Made by a program: the position numbers and the translations under genes. From assembly GCF_017744835.1 (NCBI RefSeq), contig NZ_JAGIAM010000001.1, positions 682,001-746,000 of the forward strand: a DNA stretch of 64,000 nucleotides. Reading direction: 5' to 3'. The stretch is from Sphingomonas sp. (GTDB lineage: Bacteria; Pseudomonadota; Alphaproteobacteria; Sphingomonadales; Sphingomonadaceae). The notes beneath the pieces are model-generated. The model was not told the DNA's origin. It ran no database searches and was given only the letters and a program-made list of their open reading frames with translations. Every line of letters starts with the position of its first letter. Positions within the stretch are counted from its first letter, which is position 1. Shown one piece after another: positions 8,666 through 16,219 of the stretch.

Positions 8666-10014
8666 AGTCCACTCACTCCCTGCAAGAGTTCGCGCGCTTC
8701 GGCGGTCTCGCGCCGGACGGCGGGCGCCGCGGCGGGGCGGCCGGCCGCGCCATTGGCCATCAGCACGAGGAACTGGGGCGAGAGCGAATCCTCGAACTGG
8801 AACTCGCCGGGCACCGGAGTTTCGCTGAGCGCCGGGGCGATCAGGCCGATCGTGCGATCGACCGCGGGCGAGCCGCCGAGCGATTCGCCGAAGAGCTCGG
8901 TGCCCGCCTCGGCCAGCCGCTCGAAGGTCAGTACCGGCGAATGCGCGGCGAGGACGCCGGCGAGCGCGATCATGCCTCGCAGCGGGCCGCCCTCGGCGAG
9001 CGCGCGCGCGAACAGCCCGCGCAGATCGGGCGTGAGCTCGCCCCATTCGGTGAGCGCGGCGGTGAGCCCCTTCTGCGCATCGGCCAGCGTGATCCGCTCG
9101 CGCTCCGCAGCCTCAGCGGCGAGCGCCGCATGCATGCCGAACAGCCGGGCGTGATAGGGCGAGCCGATCGCAGCGGAGACGATCGTCTGCGCCGCATCTT
9201 CCTCGAAGCTCAGCCCCGCCTGGCTGGCGCAAAGCCGGAGCAGTCCGGCGAGGTCGTCGCGCTCGATCGGCGGCACCGGCTGGGCGTGGAGATGGCGGCG
9301 AAGCGAGGGATGCGCGGCGATCAGCCCGTCGACATTGCCGGCGATGCCGACGAGCACGACCTGCACCGGCGAGTGCATGTCGGACAGCAGCTTGAGCAGC
9401 GCGGCCATGTCGTGCCGCGCGCGATCGCCCGCCACGCGATCGAACTCGTCGACGATCAGCAAGGTACGCTGCGCCACGCCCTGGACGAAGAGATTGGCGA
9501 GCTGCTGGACGCTCATCGGCTGCTCGCCGATAGGCGCGGTGCCGCGGTGAAGCGGCAGCTCACCCAGGAAGGGGCGGAAGATCGCGTCGATGTCGTCGCC
9601 GGCGCTCGCCGATCCATAGAGCGCGACGCAGCCGGCCTCGTCGGCGAGATCGCCGAACACGCGCGCGAGCGAGGTCTTGCCCGATCCGCGCGCGCCGAAG
9701 ACCAGCGCGTGCTTGCGCTGCTTGACCACCGCGTCGACCAGCCGGCTCAGCTCCTGCTTGCGGCCGGCCAGCCCGTGACGGTCGGTGACCGGCACCGCCG
9801 TGTTGAAAGTGGTGAACACCGCCGTCCGCCTAAAGGCGATGTTGGGAACGCCCGCCGCGGCATGCGCAGCGGAGAGCGGGATCGCCGCGCGCTCCTCTCC
9901 CTGCCCCAGCCCGTCGCCCGGCATCGGATAGTCGACCGGATCGGGTATCCTCCGGCCGGCTGCCGCTCCGCCGCCCAACAGGGCGCGAAGCCATTGCGCA
10001 AAATTGAAACTCAT
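8662..10014 (-). CDS. AAA+ ATPase, ExeA/PEP-CTERM-associated type, in EPS operon
   Basis: A 450-residue AAA ATPase. Walker A is GARGSGKT at 107-114 and Walker B is LLIVDEFD at 185-192, both intact; sensor-like VVLVGIAGN follows. Related ExeA-family ATPases accompany EPS/PEP-CTERM clusters, but their exact role is unsettled. Residues 1-60 are low-complexity and may be a linker. The start is the ATG at 10014, preceded by GGAGAAG eight bases upstream, rather than an earlier in-frame start. Because the neighbouring kinase-like protein has lost its P-loop lysine, this is the only intact ATPase in the operon and might energise assembly (inference). Confidence 0.85.
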   Translation of the reverse strand: MSFNFAQWLRALLGGGAAAGRRIPDPVDYPMPGDGLGQGEERAAIPLSAAHAAAGVPNIAFRRTAVFTTFNTAVPVTDRHGLAGRKQELSRLVDAVVKQRKHALVFGARGSGKTSLARVFGDLADEAGCVALYGSASAGDDIDAIFRPFLGELPLHRGTAPIGEQPMSVQQLANLFVQGVAQRTLLIVDEFDRVAGDRARHDMAALLKLLSDMHSPVQVVLVGIAGNVDGLIAAHPSLRRHLHAQPVPPIERDDLAGLLRLCASQAGLSFEEDAAQTIVSAAIGSPYHARLFGMHAALAAEAAERERITLADAQKGLTAALTEWGELTPDLRGLFARALAEGGPLRGMIALAGVLAAHSPVLTFERLAEAGTELFGESLGGSPAVDRTIGLIAPALSETPVPGEFQFEDSLSPQFLVLMANGAAGRPAAAPAVRRETAEARELLQGVSGL

Positions 10015-10070
10015 CGCCGCTTCTCCCACACGTGGCCGCCCCACTTGCCTTCGCGGCATCCTCTCGCTTG

Positions 10071-10925
10071 TCAGAACAGCTTCTCGCGGATGATCAGCAC
10101 ATCCTCGGGCTGGACGGTGTCGTCGAGCGACACGCCCTCGATCTCCTTGCCGCCGCGGCGGACCTTGATTCGCTTGGTCGAGCCCGCGAGCGTCGGGCCA
10201 CCGGCAAGCGCGAGCGCCTGGCGGAAGGTCTGGCCGGCGGCGAAGTTGAAAGCGCCGGGCTGTTGAACCTGGCCGTAAACATAGACCTTCTCGGCCGGGG
10301 GCACGAAAAGGATGTCGCCGGGCGCGAGCTGGCGCCCCGCGCCTGCGCCCAGATCGGAAAGCGAGATGCGCACCGGACCACTGCCGTCGGCGGGGGTCAG
10401 GATCACGGCGTTGGCACCGTTCGTGGTCGAGCCGCCGGCGCGCGCGAGCATCGCGGCGACGCTATAGGGCCGGTCGAGCGGATAATTGCCCGCCTGGGGC
10501 ACATTGCCGAGCACGGTGACGAAGCGGCTCACATATTGGGAGACCTCGACGTTGACCGAGGGGTTCTGCAGATAGCCGCCGCGCGAATAGGCACCGGCTA
10601 TCGCATCGGCGAGCTCGGCGGTGGTCTTGCCGCGCGCATCGACCGCGCCGAGCATCGCGAGGCGCACGCTGCCGTCCGCCTTGATCCGCGTGATCAGCGA
10701 CAGGTCGGGCTGGCCATAAACCGAAACCTTGATCTCGTCGTCCGGCCCAAGCCGATAACCCGCGGGCGCAGCGGTGCCGGCTCCAGTCGCCGCCGGAGGA
10801 GCGGTCGGCGCCGCGGGAATGGCCGGCGGGGCGGCGCCCGCCGCGAGCTGGGTCTGCGCGCCCGCCGGCATCGCTGCCAGCGCCGCCGTGACGGTCAGGC
10901 CGATCTGGAAGAATTTGTACCGCAT
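10071..10925 (-). CDS. Polysaccharide export protein, Wza/GelD type
   Basis: A 284-residue secreted protein. A signal peptide (about 1-23, ending MPAGA) is followed by a Pro/Ala-rich linker, then a polysaccharide export domain starting YRLGPDDEIKVSVYGQPDLS (about 57-76) and two SLBB-like repeats (VTVLGNVPQAGNYPLD and VYVYGQVQQPGAFNF). There is no lipobox cysteine, so unlike E. coli Wza it is not an acylated lipoprotein as annotated here. It forms the periplasmic/outer-membrane part of the export channel, opposite the GNVR co-polymerase. Only 4 bp separate it from the upstream beta-barrel gene; 56 bp separate its stop from the ATPase gene. Confidence 0.9.
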   Translation of the reverse strand: MRYKFFQIGLTVTAALAAMPAGAQTQLAAGAAPPAIPAAPTAPPAATGAGTAAPAGYRLGPDDEIKVSVYGQPDLSLITRIKADGSVRLAMLGAVDARGKTTAELADAIAGAYSRGGYLQNPSVNVEVSQYVSRFVTVLGNVPQAGNYPLDRPYSVAAMLARAGGSTTNGANAVILTPADGSGPVRISLSDLGAGAGRQLAPGDILFVPPAEKVYVYGQVQQPGAFNFAAGQTFRQALALAGGPTLAGSTKRIKVRRGGKEIEGVSLDDTVQPEDVLIIREKLF

Positions 10926-10929
10926 CGGT

Positions 10930-12249
10930 TCAGAACCTCATGGTTGCGCCAAGCGCCACCTGGGTGGCGCGATAGTTTGATACGTCACTGTTGGTCGAAC
11001 GATCGATCCGCGAGACCGAGAGATCGGCCGCGAAGCGATCCGTGAACTTGCGTTGCGCGATCAAACCGAACTGGTTCGTTCGATCGCGCGTGTAGTTGAA
11101 CGGCCGGATCGCGGCGTCCTGGCGGAACTGCCGCCGGGAAAAGTCGGCATAAGCCGTGATCGACGTGAGCTCGCTCAGGCCCAGCTCGGCCGAGAGACGA
11201 TGCGCGGTGCGCACCGCGAAGCCCGTGGCGATCAGGCTGTCGTTGACGATCGTCCGCTCGGTCGATGCGCTGAGCTTGACGCGCGGAATCGCAGTGTTGG
11301 TGACGCGCAACGTCCAGCCCGGCCCATTATAATCGGCGATCGCCGGGGCGCTGCTGCGCACCCGCATCCAACGCAGATCGGCATTGATCGTAGTGAGCGG
11401 CGAAACCGAGCGATCATACGCAATGCCGACCGAATCGCCGCGATTGGTCACCACGAGCTCGGGCCGGTCGCTGTCGAAATGCTCGTAATACCAGGTGACC
11501 TTCCCCAGGCTGGGAAGGCTGAAGCCGAGCCCGGCGCGATAGAGATTGCTGGTCTGGTCGGCATATTCGAAGCCGTCGCCGTTGCGCGTCGTATCGCGCC
11601 GCCATGCGGCGACCGGATAAAAGCCGGGGCGCTCGCAATCCGCGGAGACTCCCAGCGTCGAATAGCGCTGCAAGTTCTCGGCACGGCTGTTGATGTCGCC
11701 ATAATCGGCGCGCTGCTCGCGGTAGCTCGCCTGGGGCGCGACCGCACAGGTACCCGCGATCAGGAAACGGCCCGTGCCCTCCAGCTCGATCCGCGGCTTG
11801 CTGCGCGCGGTCTCGGAGACGAACTGATCATAGCCGAGCAGCCCGCGCAGGCGGAAGCTGCGCGGCCCGACGTCGCGATTGTAGCTGACCTCCACCGTCG
11901 GCGTGACGATCAGGTCGTCGACCGGGTTCTCGGCATGCGAATCGACACGGTAGACATTGTCGTCATAGACGACCGACAGCGACGTATCGACGCGAAGCCC
12001 CTGATCCGCTCCCTGCCCGATCGGCCGCGCCCGGCCCGCGGTCTGCGGCTTCTCGGCCTGTTCGGATTGCTCGGGCCGAGGGGGCTCCGGCGGCCGCTCC
12101 TGCGCATGCGCCGCGGGTGCGGCGGCGAGCAGCAGCCCGGTCGCCAGACAATAGTGCAGTGCAGCAAAAGCACGGGGGCAAAACGCTCCCGGCTCTTCCG
12201 CGCCTGCGAAAGATTTTTCGCCCGATACTCTGGCGTCCGAGCAAAACAC
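10930..12249 (-). CDS. Outer-membrane beta-barrel protein, first gene of the EPS operon
   Basis: A 439-residue protein with a signal-like core (ATGLLLAAAPAAHAQ, about 36-50), a Pro/Glu/Gln-rich linker and then repeated amphipathic strands with alternating aromatics. It ends in ATMRF, a typical C-terminal outer-membrane signature. Similar barrels accompany GelD-like exporters and are presumed to guide the polymer through the outer membrane. The only plausible in-frame start is GTG at 12249; this leaves an unusually long, cysteine-containing N-region (MFCSDARVSGEK...) before the signal core. The GTG lies 6 bp downstream of a 34-bp palindrome that includes the likely Shine-Dalgarno AGG, so expression may be controlled at that point. 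Confidence 0.8.
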   Translation of the reverse strand: MFCSDARVSGEKSFAGAEEPGAFCPRAFAALHYCLATGLLLAAAPAAHAQERPPEPPRPEQSEQAEKPQTAGRARPIGQGADQGLRVDTSLSVVYDDNVYRVDSHAENPVDDLIVTPTVEVSYNRDVGPRSFRLRGLLGYDQFVSETARSKPRIELEGTGRFLIAGTCAVAPQASYREQRADYGDINSRAENLQRYSTLGVSADCERPGFYPVAAWRRDTTRNGDGFEYADQTSNLYRAGLGFSLPSLGKVTWYYEHFDSDRPELVVTNRGDSVGIAYDRSVSPLTTINADLRWMRVRSSAPAIADYNGPGWTLRVTNTAIPRVKLSASTERTIVNDSLIATGFAVRTAHRLSAELGLSELTSITAYADFSRRQFRQDAAIRPFNYTRDRTNQFGLIAQRKFTDRFAADLSVSRIDRSTNSDVSNYRATQVALGATMRF

Positions 12250-12254
12250 GCGCT

Positions 12255-12288
12255 CATGACCTCATTGCAGTGCAGCAATTAGGTCATG
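12255..12288 (-). promoter_or_regulatory. 34-bp near-perfect palindrome in the leader of the EPS operon
   Basis: On the plus strand the left arm is CATGACCTCATTGC and the right arm GCAATTAGGTCATG, 14 bp each with one mismatch, around a 6-bp centre. It ends 6 bp before the GTG start of the outer-membrane barrel gene. A -10-like CTATAGC (minus-strand reading) lies directly upstream at about 12288-12295. It could be the operator of a dimeric regulator. Alternatively it could be an RNA hairpin: the 3' arm AGGTCATG contains the only Shine-Dalgarno-like AGG, which the 5' arm would mask. Its core carries the TGC-rich motif also seen at 14183-14196. Confidence 0.65.
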
Positions 12289-12407
12289 CTATAGCTTAAG
12301 GGGGTAGATGCCCACCGGCGCGGCCACCGTTGGTCGCGCGCCAAGCACGGCTTGTTGCGTCTCCGCCACGAACCGCCTTGGAAGGGCGGCGAACCGTTCG
12401 GCCGAAC

Positions 12408-12602
12408 TCAGCCCAGCAGCCAATATCCCGTCGCGCCGAGCGCCGCGAAAAAGGCCGCCACGCCAGCTAGGCGCGATCCGGCCTGGATCACGCGCTCGTA
12501 CAGCGGCTCACGCCACTCCGCAGCGAGGAGCCAAGGCTCCGCCTGCGCCAGATCGATCGAACGCGCCTCTGCATCGCGTGCTGCCGTCAGATTTTCTGCC
12601 AC
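12408..12602 (-). CDS. Small single-span membrane protein, similar to 14376-14591
   Basis: A 64-residue protein from GTG at 12602. A charged N-terminal half (many Glu, Arg, Ala) is followed by one C-terminal membrane segment, SRLAGVAAFFAALGATGYWLL. That segment matches the C-terminus of the small protein at 14376-14591 (shared ER, SR-x-AG-x-x-AFF-x-ALG-x4-WL). The ribosome-binding site is weak. It lies between the EPS operon promoter and the end of the priming transferase gene, in the same direction as both, so it probably ends the transcript of that transferase. Function unknown; a small regulatory or scaffold subunit is possible. The paralogy raises confidence that it is real. Confidence 0.5.
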   Translation of the reverse strand: MAENLTAARDAEARSIDLAQAEPWLLAAEWREPLYERVIQAGSRLAGVAAFFAALGATGYWLLG

Positions 12603-12712
12603 CGTTCCGAGACCCTAATAGCCCAGACGGCAGCTCTGTCCGCAATCGGTTTACAAAAGCTTAGCGCCGCGGCGAGCCGTTGGTACGGCCCGGCCGAGGC
12701 GCTGCTCCCCGC

Positions 12713-14104
12713 TCAATAGGCGTTCTTGTGGACGAGCACCTGCGCGGTGCGGGCAAGGATGCCGATATCGCGCATCAGGCTCCAGTCCTGAAGATATTCG
12801 AGGTCCGACTCGAGCCGGTTGACGATGTCGCTGCGGTGCTCGGTGGCGCCGCGGAAGCCGCGGATCTGCGCGAGTCCGGTAATGCCGGGCTTGAGCGCGT
12901 GGCGGTGCCAATATTGCCGGTCGACTCGCCAGAACAGCTCGTCGCCGGCGCGCGAGCCGAGCGCGTGCGGGCGCGGGCCGACCAGGCTCATGTCGCCGAG
13001 CAGCACGTTGATGAGCTGGGGCAGCTCGTCGATGCTGGTCTTGCGGATGAAGCGGCCGACACGCGTGATCCGGTCGTCGTCGCGGCTCGCCGAGCGCGTG
13101 CCGTCCGAATCGCTGGTCTCGACGCGCATCGAGCGGAACTTGAGGATGTGGAAGATGCGATTGCCGCGGCCCATCCGCTCCTGCCGGAAGAAAATCGGGC
13201 CGGGCGAATCGAACCGGATGGCGAGCGCCACGGCGACCAGCGCGGGCAGCAGCATGATCAGCACCGGCACGGTGAGCAGGATGTCTAGCGCACGCTTCTT
13301 GGCGCGATCGGCGAGATTGAGCGGCCCGCGCGAGACGACCACCGTGGTGACGCCGCTCAGCTGATGGATCGCGAGCGGGCCGAGCTCGCCGAGCTCGGGA
13401 ATGATGATCTCGCCCTGGATATTGGCACCCTTGAGCACCTGCGCCCATTCGCCCTTGCGCTCGGGCGCGCAGCAGATGACCACGCGGTCATAGTCGCGCA
13501 ACACGGTGCCGAGACGGTTGAGCATATAGGGATCGTCGAGGTCGGAACGCAGCGACGCGGTGCGCGCGTCGATGATGTCGCTGGCCAGGCAATGATCAGG
13601 GACGTTGCCGCCGTCGACGATCACCAGCTCCGACTGGAGCTGCCCGCCGCAGGTCCGCTGGACGAAATGGCAGAGCAGCAGCCGCTGGCCGATGACCAGC
13701 GCGACCGTGGACAATATGCCCAGCGACAGCGCGAAGCGCGGCAGGCGACCGGTGACCTTGAGCGAGAAGACGACGAGCAGGAACAGCAGCATCGTCCCCG
13801 CCAGCGAGAGCAGCGCCTGGCGGACGCTGGCGGTGGCGCTGGTGAGGCATTTGGTGCTGTAGGCCTGGTTCTGGAAGGCGATGCCGGCATGGACGAGCAG
13901 CACGCCGGCGAGCGACGTCAGCGCATTGGCGGAGACGCTGCCGGGCTGCTCGACCTGGAGACCGACCGCGAAGCCGGCGAGCAGCGCCACGGCATCAGCC
14001 GCGATCAAGGTGAGGCAAAGCCAGACCTTGGCATTGCGCTTGGCCGCCGCCGCAAAGGGCGTTCGGCTGGGATAACCGCGGATTGCCAAGTCAATCTTGG
14101 ACAT
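12713..14104 (-). CDS. Polyprenyl-phosphate glycosyl-1-phosphate transferase (EPS priming enzyme)
   Basis: A 463-residue enzyme that starts EPS synthesis by moving a hexose-1-phosphate onto undecaprenyl phosphate. The N-terminal half has four predicted spans (about 25-140), then a CoA-binding-like domain, one further span and the catalytic WbaP/ExoY domain. Landmarks are KKRALDILL, FFRQERMGRGNRIFHILKFR, RKTSIDELPQLINVL and SLVGPRPHA. The last motif is typical of enzymes using UDP-glucose or UDP-galactose, so GelB/SpsB/GumD-like priming is likely. An in-frame extension to 14245 exists; the ATG at 14104 is preferred because it gives the usual short cytoplasmic N-terminus. It is transcribed apart from the main operon, with its own upstream region. 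Confidence 0.9.
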   Translation of the reverse strand: MSKIDLAIRGYPSRTPFAAAAKRNAKVWLCLTLIAADAVALLAGFAVGLQVEQPGSVSANALTSLAGVLLVHAGIAFQNQAYSTKCLTSATASVRQALLSLAGTMLLFLLVVFSLKVTGRLPRFALSLGILSTVALVIGQRLLLCHFVQRTCGGQLQSELVIVDGGNVPDHCLASDIIDARTASLRSDLDDPYMLNRLGTVLRDYDRVVICCAPERKGEWAQVLKGANIQGEIIIPELGELGPLAIHQLSGVTTVVVSRGPLNLADRAKKRALDILLTVPVLIMLLPALVAVALAIRFDSPGPIFFRQERMGRGNRIFHILKFRSMRVETSDSDGTRSASRDDDRITRVGRFIRKTSIDELPQLINVLLGDMSLVGPRPHALGSRAGDELFWRVDRQYWHRHALKPGITGLAQIRGFRGATEHRSDIVNRLESDLEYLQDWSLMRDIGILARTAQVLVHKNAY

Positions 14105-14182
14105 GCGACACCCGTCACTCCCTGACGCAAGAACACACCCGTACATTGGGCCGGCAGCCCGTTGCGCCGGGGCGCCGCGGAC

Positions 14183-14196
14183 TTGCTGCAATGCAA
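14183..14196 (+). promoter_or_regulatory. TGC-rich motif TTGCTGCAATGCAA upstream of the priming transferase gene
   Basis: Lies 79 bp upstream of the ATG at 14104. It matches 13 of 14 positions of the motif inside the EPS operon palindrome (12265-12278, TTGCTGCACTGCAA when read on the minus strand). A third copy, TTGCTGCACTGCA, lies at 12155-12167 within the barrel gene's signal-peptide codons. The CTGC-N3-GCA core resembles the TGC-rich sites described for PhaR-family regulators of polyhydroxybutyrate metabolism, but no PhaR gene is in this window. Motif identity is seen; the regulator is inference. Confidence 0.45.
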
Positions 14197-14375
14197 CAGG
14201 ACACAGCAGGCAGGTAGAAGGCAAGCCGTCGATGCGACGAATCACGTCAATTTGGGACGATCCGTGCCTGAGGAGAGATTCGCCGAAGCGGCACGCAGCG
14301 ACTGCCCGGCCGGCGCGGCCAGGGCATTTTTCGGGCCATTTTACCGCTTCTGCGACAGAAGCTTCACGAAATCAG

Positions 14376-14591
14376 TTATTTGGCGATCAGCCAGACGATT
14401 CCGCCCAAAGCGAGGAAAAACGCCACCGGTCCCGCGAATCGCGACAGCGTCTCGACACCCCGTTCGGCGGCGCTGACCGGGAAGGGCGGAAAGGGAGTCG
14501 GGCGCTCGGGACGATCGACGACGATCGTTTCCTGTGGCGCGGCAACCAGCGGCGCCTCCGAGCTCAAGGGCCCAGTCGATCCTTCGGGCAT
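14376..14591 (-). CDS. Small single-span membrane protein, similar to 12408-12602
   Basis: A 71-residue protein with a Pro/Glu-rich N-terminal half and one C-terminal membrane segment (SRFAGPVAFFLALGGIVWLI) ending in AK. The ATG at 14591 has GAGAGGA a few bases upstream. The membrane segment is clearly related to that of 12408-12602; the N-terminal halves differ. It lies upstream of the priming transferase gene in the same direction, 271 bp from it, so it need not be in the same transcript. Function unknown. Small single-span proteins near EPS genes could act as assembly or stability factors, but nothing in the sequence proves this. Confidence 0.6.
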   Translation of the reverse strand: MPEGSTGPLSSEAPLVAAPQETIVVDRPERPTPFPPFPVSAAERGVETLSRFAGPVAFFLALGGIVWLIAK

Positions 14592-14755
14592 TCCATCCTC
14601 TCACCCGGCAGGCCCCCGCAAGCACTGCCTTGTTCTTCCTTCTACCTACACCAAGCGCAACGCCTTATCGAGCGTAATCGTTCGGTTCGCCGCACTTCCC
14701 CTTGCGGCGTGGCACCTCCCTTGCCCCGCGCGCGCGGGGGGCGTAGCGCTTCCCC

Positions 14756-16162
14756 ATGACCGACTCCGCTTCCGCGCTCGACCAGGCTGAGCGCAACCTC
14801 GACCAGAGCCTCGACCGACTCTTCGCGCTGATGCGCGTGCCCTCGATCTCGACCGACCCGGCTTATGCCGGGCAGTGCCGCCAGGCGGCGCAGCTGCTCG
14901 CCGACGAGCTGGGCGAGCTGGGCTTCGCCGCGCGAGTCGCCCCCACCCCCGGACACCCGATGGTGGTCGCGCACCACGAGGGCGAAGGGCCGCACGTGCT
15001 CTTCTATGGCCATTACGACGTCCAGCCCGTCGACCCGCTGTCGCTGTGGCGGCGCGATCCCTTCGACCCGGTGCTCGAGACGCGCGGCGACGGCAGCAAG
15101 GCGATCGTCGGGCGCGGCGCATCGGACGACAAGGGCCAGCTGCGTACCTTCATCGAGGCGTGCCGCGCGTGGAAGCAGGCCGAGGGCAAGCTGCCGTGCC
15201 GCGTCACGATCCTGTTCGAAGGCGAGGAGGAATCGGGTTCGGAGAGCCTCGAGCCCTTCCTCCGTGCCAATGCCGAGGAGTTGAAGGCCGATTTCGCGCT
15301 GATCTGCGACACCTCGATGTGGGACACCGCGACTCCCGGTATCACCATCGGGCTGCGCGGCATGGCCGGCGGGCAGGTGACGGTGCGTGGGCCCTCGCGC
15401 GATTTGCATTCGGGGCTCTATGGCGGCCCGGCGCGCAACCCGATCCAGGTGCTGGCGGACATCCTCTCGGACCTGAAGGATGCCGACGGCCATGTGACTC
15501 TCCCCGGCTTCTACGACGGCGTCCATCCGCTCAGCGCCGATGTGCAGGCGAGCTGGGACGCGCTGGGCTTCGACGGCGCGGCGTTCCTCAAGGACGTGGG
15601 GTTGAGCGTCCCCGCCGGCGAGAAGGGCGTGGGCGTGCTCGAGCAGAGCTGGGCGCGGCCGACCGCCGAGATCAACGGCATCTGGGGCGGCTATACCGGC
15701 GAAGGCTTCAAGACGGTGATCCCCGCCGAGGCGCACGCCAAGGTGAGCTTCCGCCTGGTCGGCGACCAGGATCCCGACCAGGTGTGGGCGGCGTTCGAGG
15801 CGCATGTCCGCGAGCGGCTGCCCGCCGACTGCACCGCCAGCTTCATCCCCCGCGGCGGATCGCGCGCGATCAGCCTGGCGAGCGACAGCCCGCCGCTCGC
15901 CGCGACTCGCGCCGCGCTCGACGCCGAATGGGGCAAGTCGGCGCTGCTCGCGAGCGGCGGATCGATCCCGGTGGTCAATTCGATCCGCTCGATCCTGGGA
16001 ATGGACAGCGTGATGGTGGGCTTCGCGCTCAACGACGACAACATCCACTCGCCCAACGAGAAATACGACCTCAACAGCTTCAACAAGGGCATCCGATCCT
16101 GGGTGCGCATCCTGGGGCGGCTGGGCGCAATGGCGGAGACGGGCGAGACCGTTCCCGCCTGA
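14756..16162 (+). CDS. M20 family metallopeptidase/dipeptidase
   Basis: A 468-residue cytosolic zinc peptidase of the ArgE/DapE/carnosinase clan. Metal ligands and catalytic residues are visible: His and Asp in YGHYDVQP (about 81-88), Asp in GASDDKGQ, the general-base pair in FEGEEESGS, an Asp in CDTSMW, and the last His in DDNIHSPNEK near the C-terminus. Length and the lid-domain insertion (about 200-330) fit the dipeptidase PepV/CNDP group. It is preceded by 164 bp of apparently non-coding DNA, has no strong Shine-Dalgarno, and is followed 57 bp later by PdeM. Likely role: hydrolysis of dipeptides or acylated amino acids; exact substrate unknown. Confidence 0.92.
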   Translation: MTDSASALDQAERNLDQSLDRLFALMRVPSISTDPAYAGQCRQAAQLLADELGELGFAARVAPTPGHPMVVAHHEGEGPHVLFYGHYDVQPVDPLSLWRRDPFDPVLETRGDGSKAIVGRGASDDKGQLRTFIEACRAWKQAEGKLPCRVTILFEGEEESGSESLEPFLRANAEELKADFALICDTSMWDTATPGITIGLRGMAGGQVTVRGPSRDLHSGLYGGPARNPIQVLADILSDLKDADGHVTLPGFYDGVHPLSADVQASWDALGFDGAAFLKDVGLSVPAGEKGVGVLEQSWARPTAEINGIWGGYTGEGFKTVIPAEAHAKVSFRLVGDQDPDQVWAAFEAHVRERLPADCTASFIPRGGSRAISLASDSPPLAATRAALDAEWGKSALLASGGSIPVVNSIRSILGMDSVMVGFALNDDNIHSPNEKYDLNSFNKGIRSWVRILGRLGAMAETGETVPA

Positions 16163-16219
16163 GCGGGGGCGGCATCGACCGGAGTTGACGCGCGCGCCCT
16201 GAGGCCGGATAGCAGCGAC

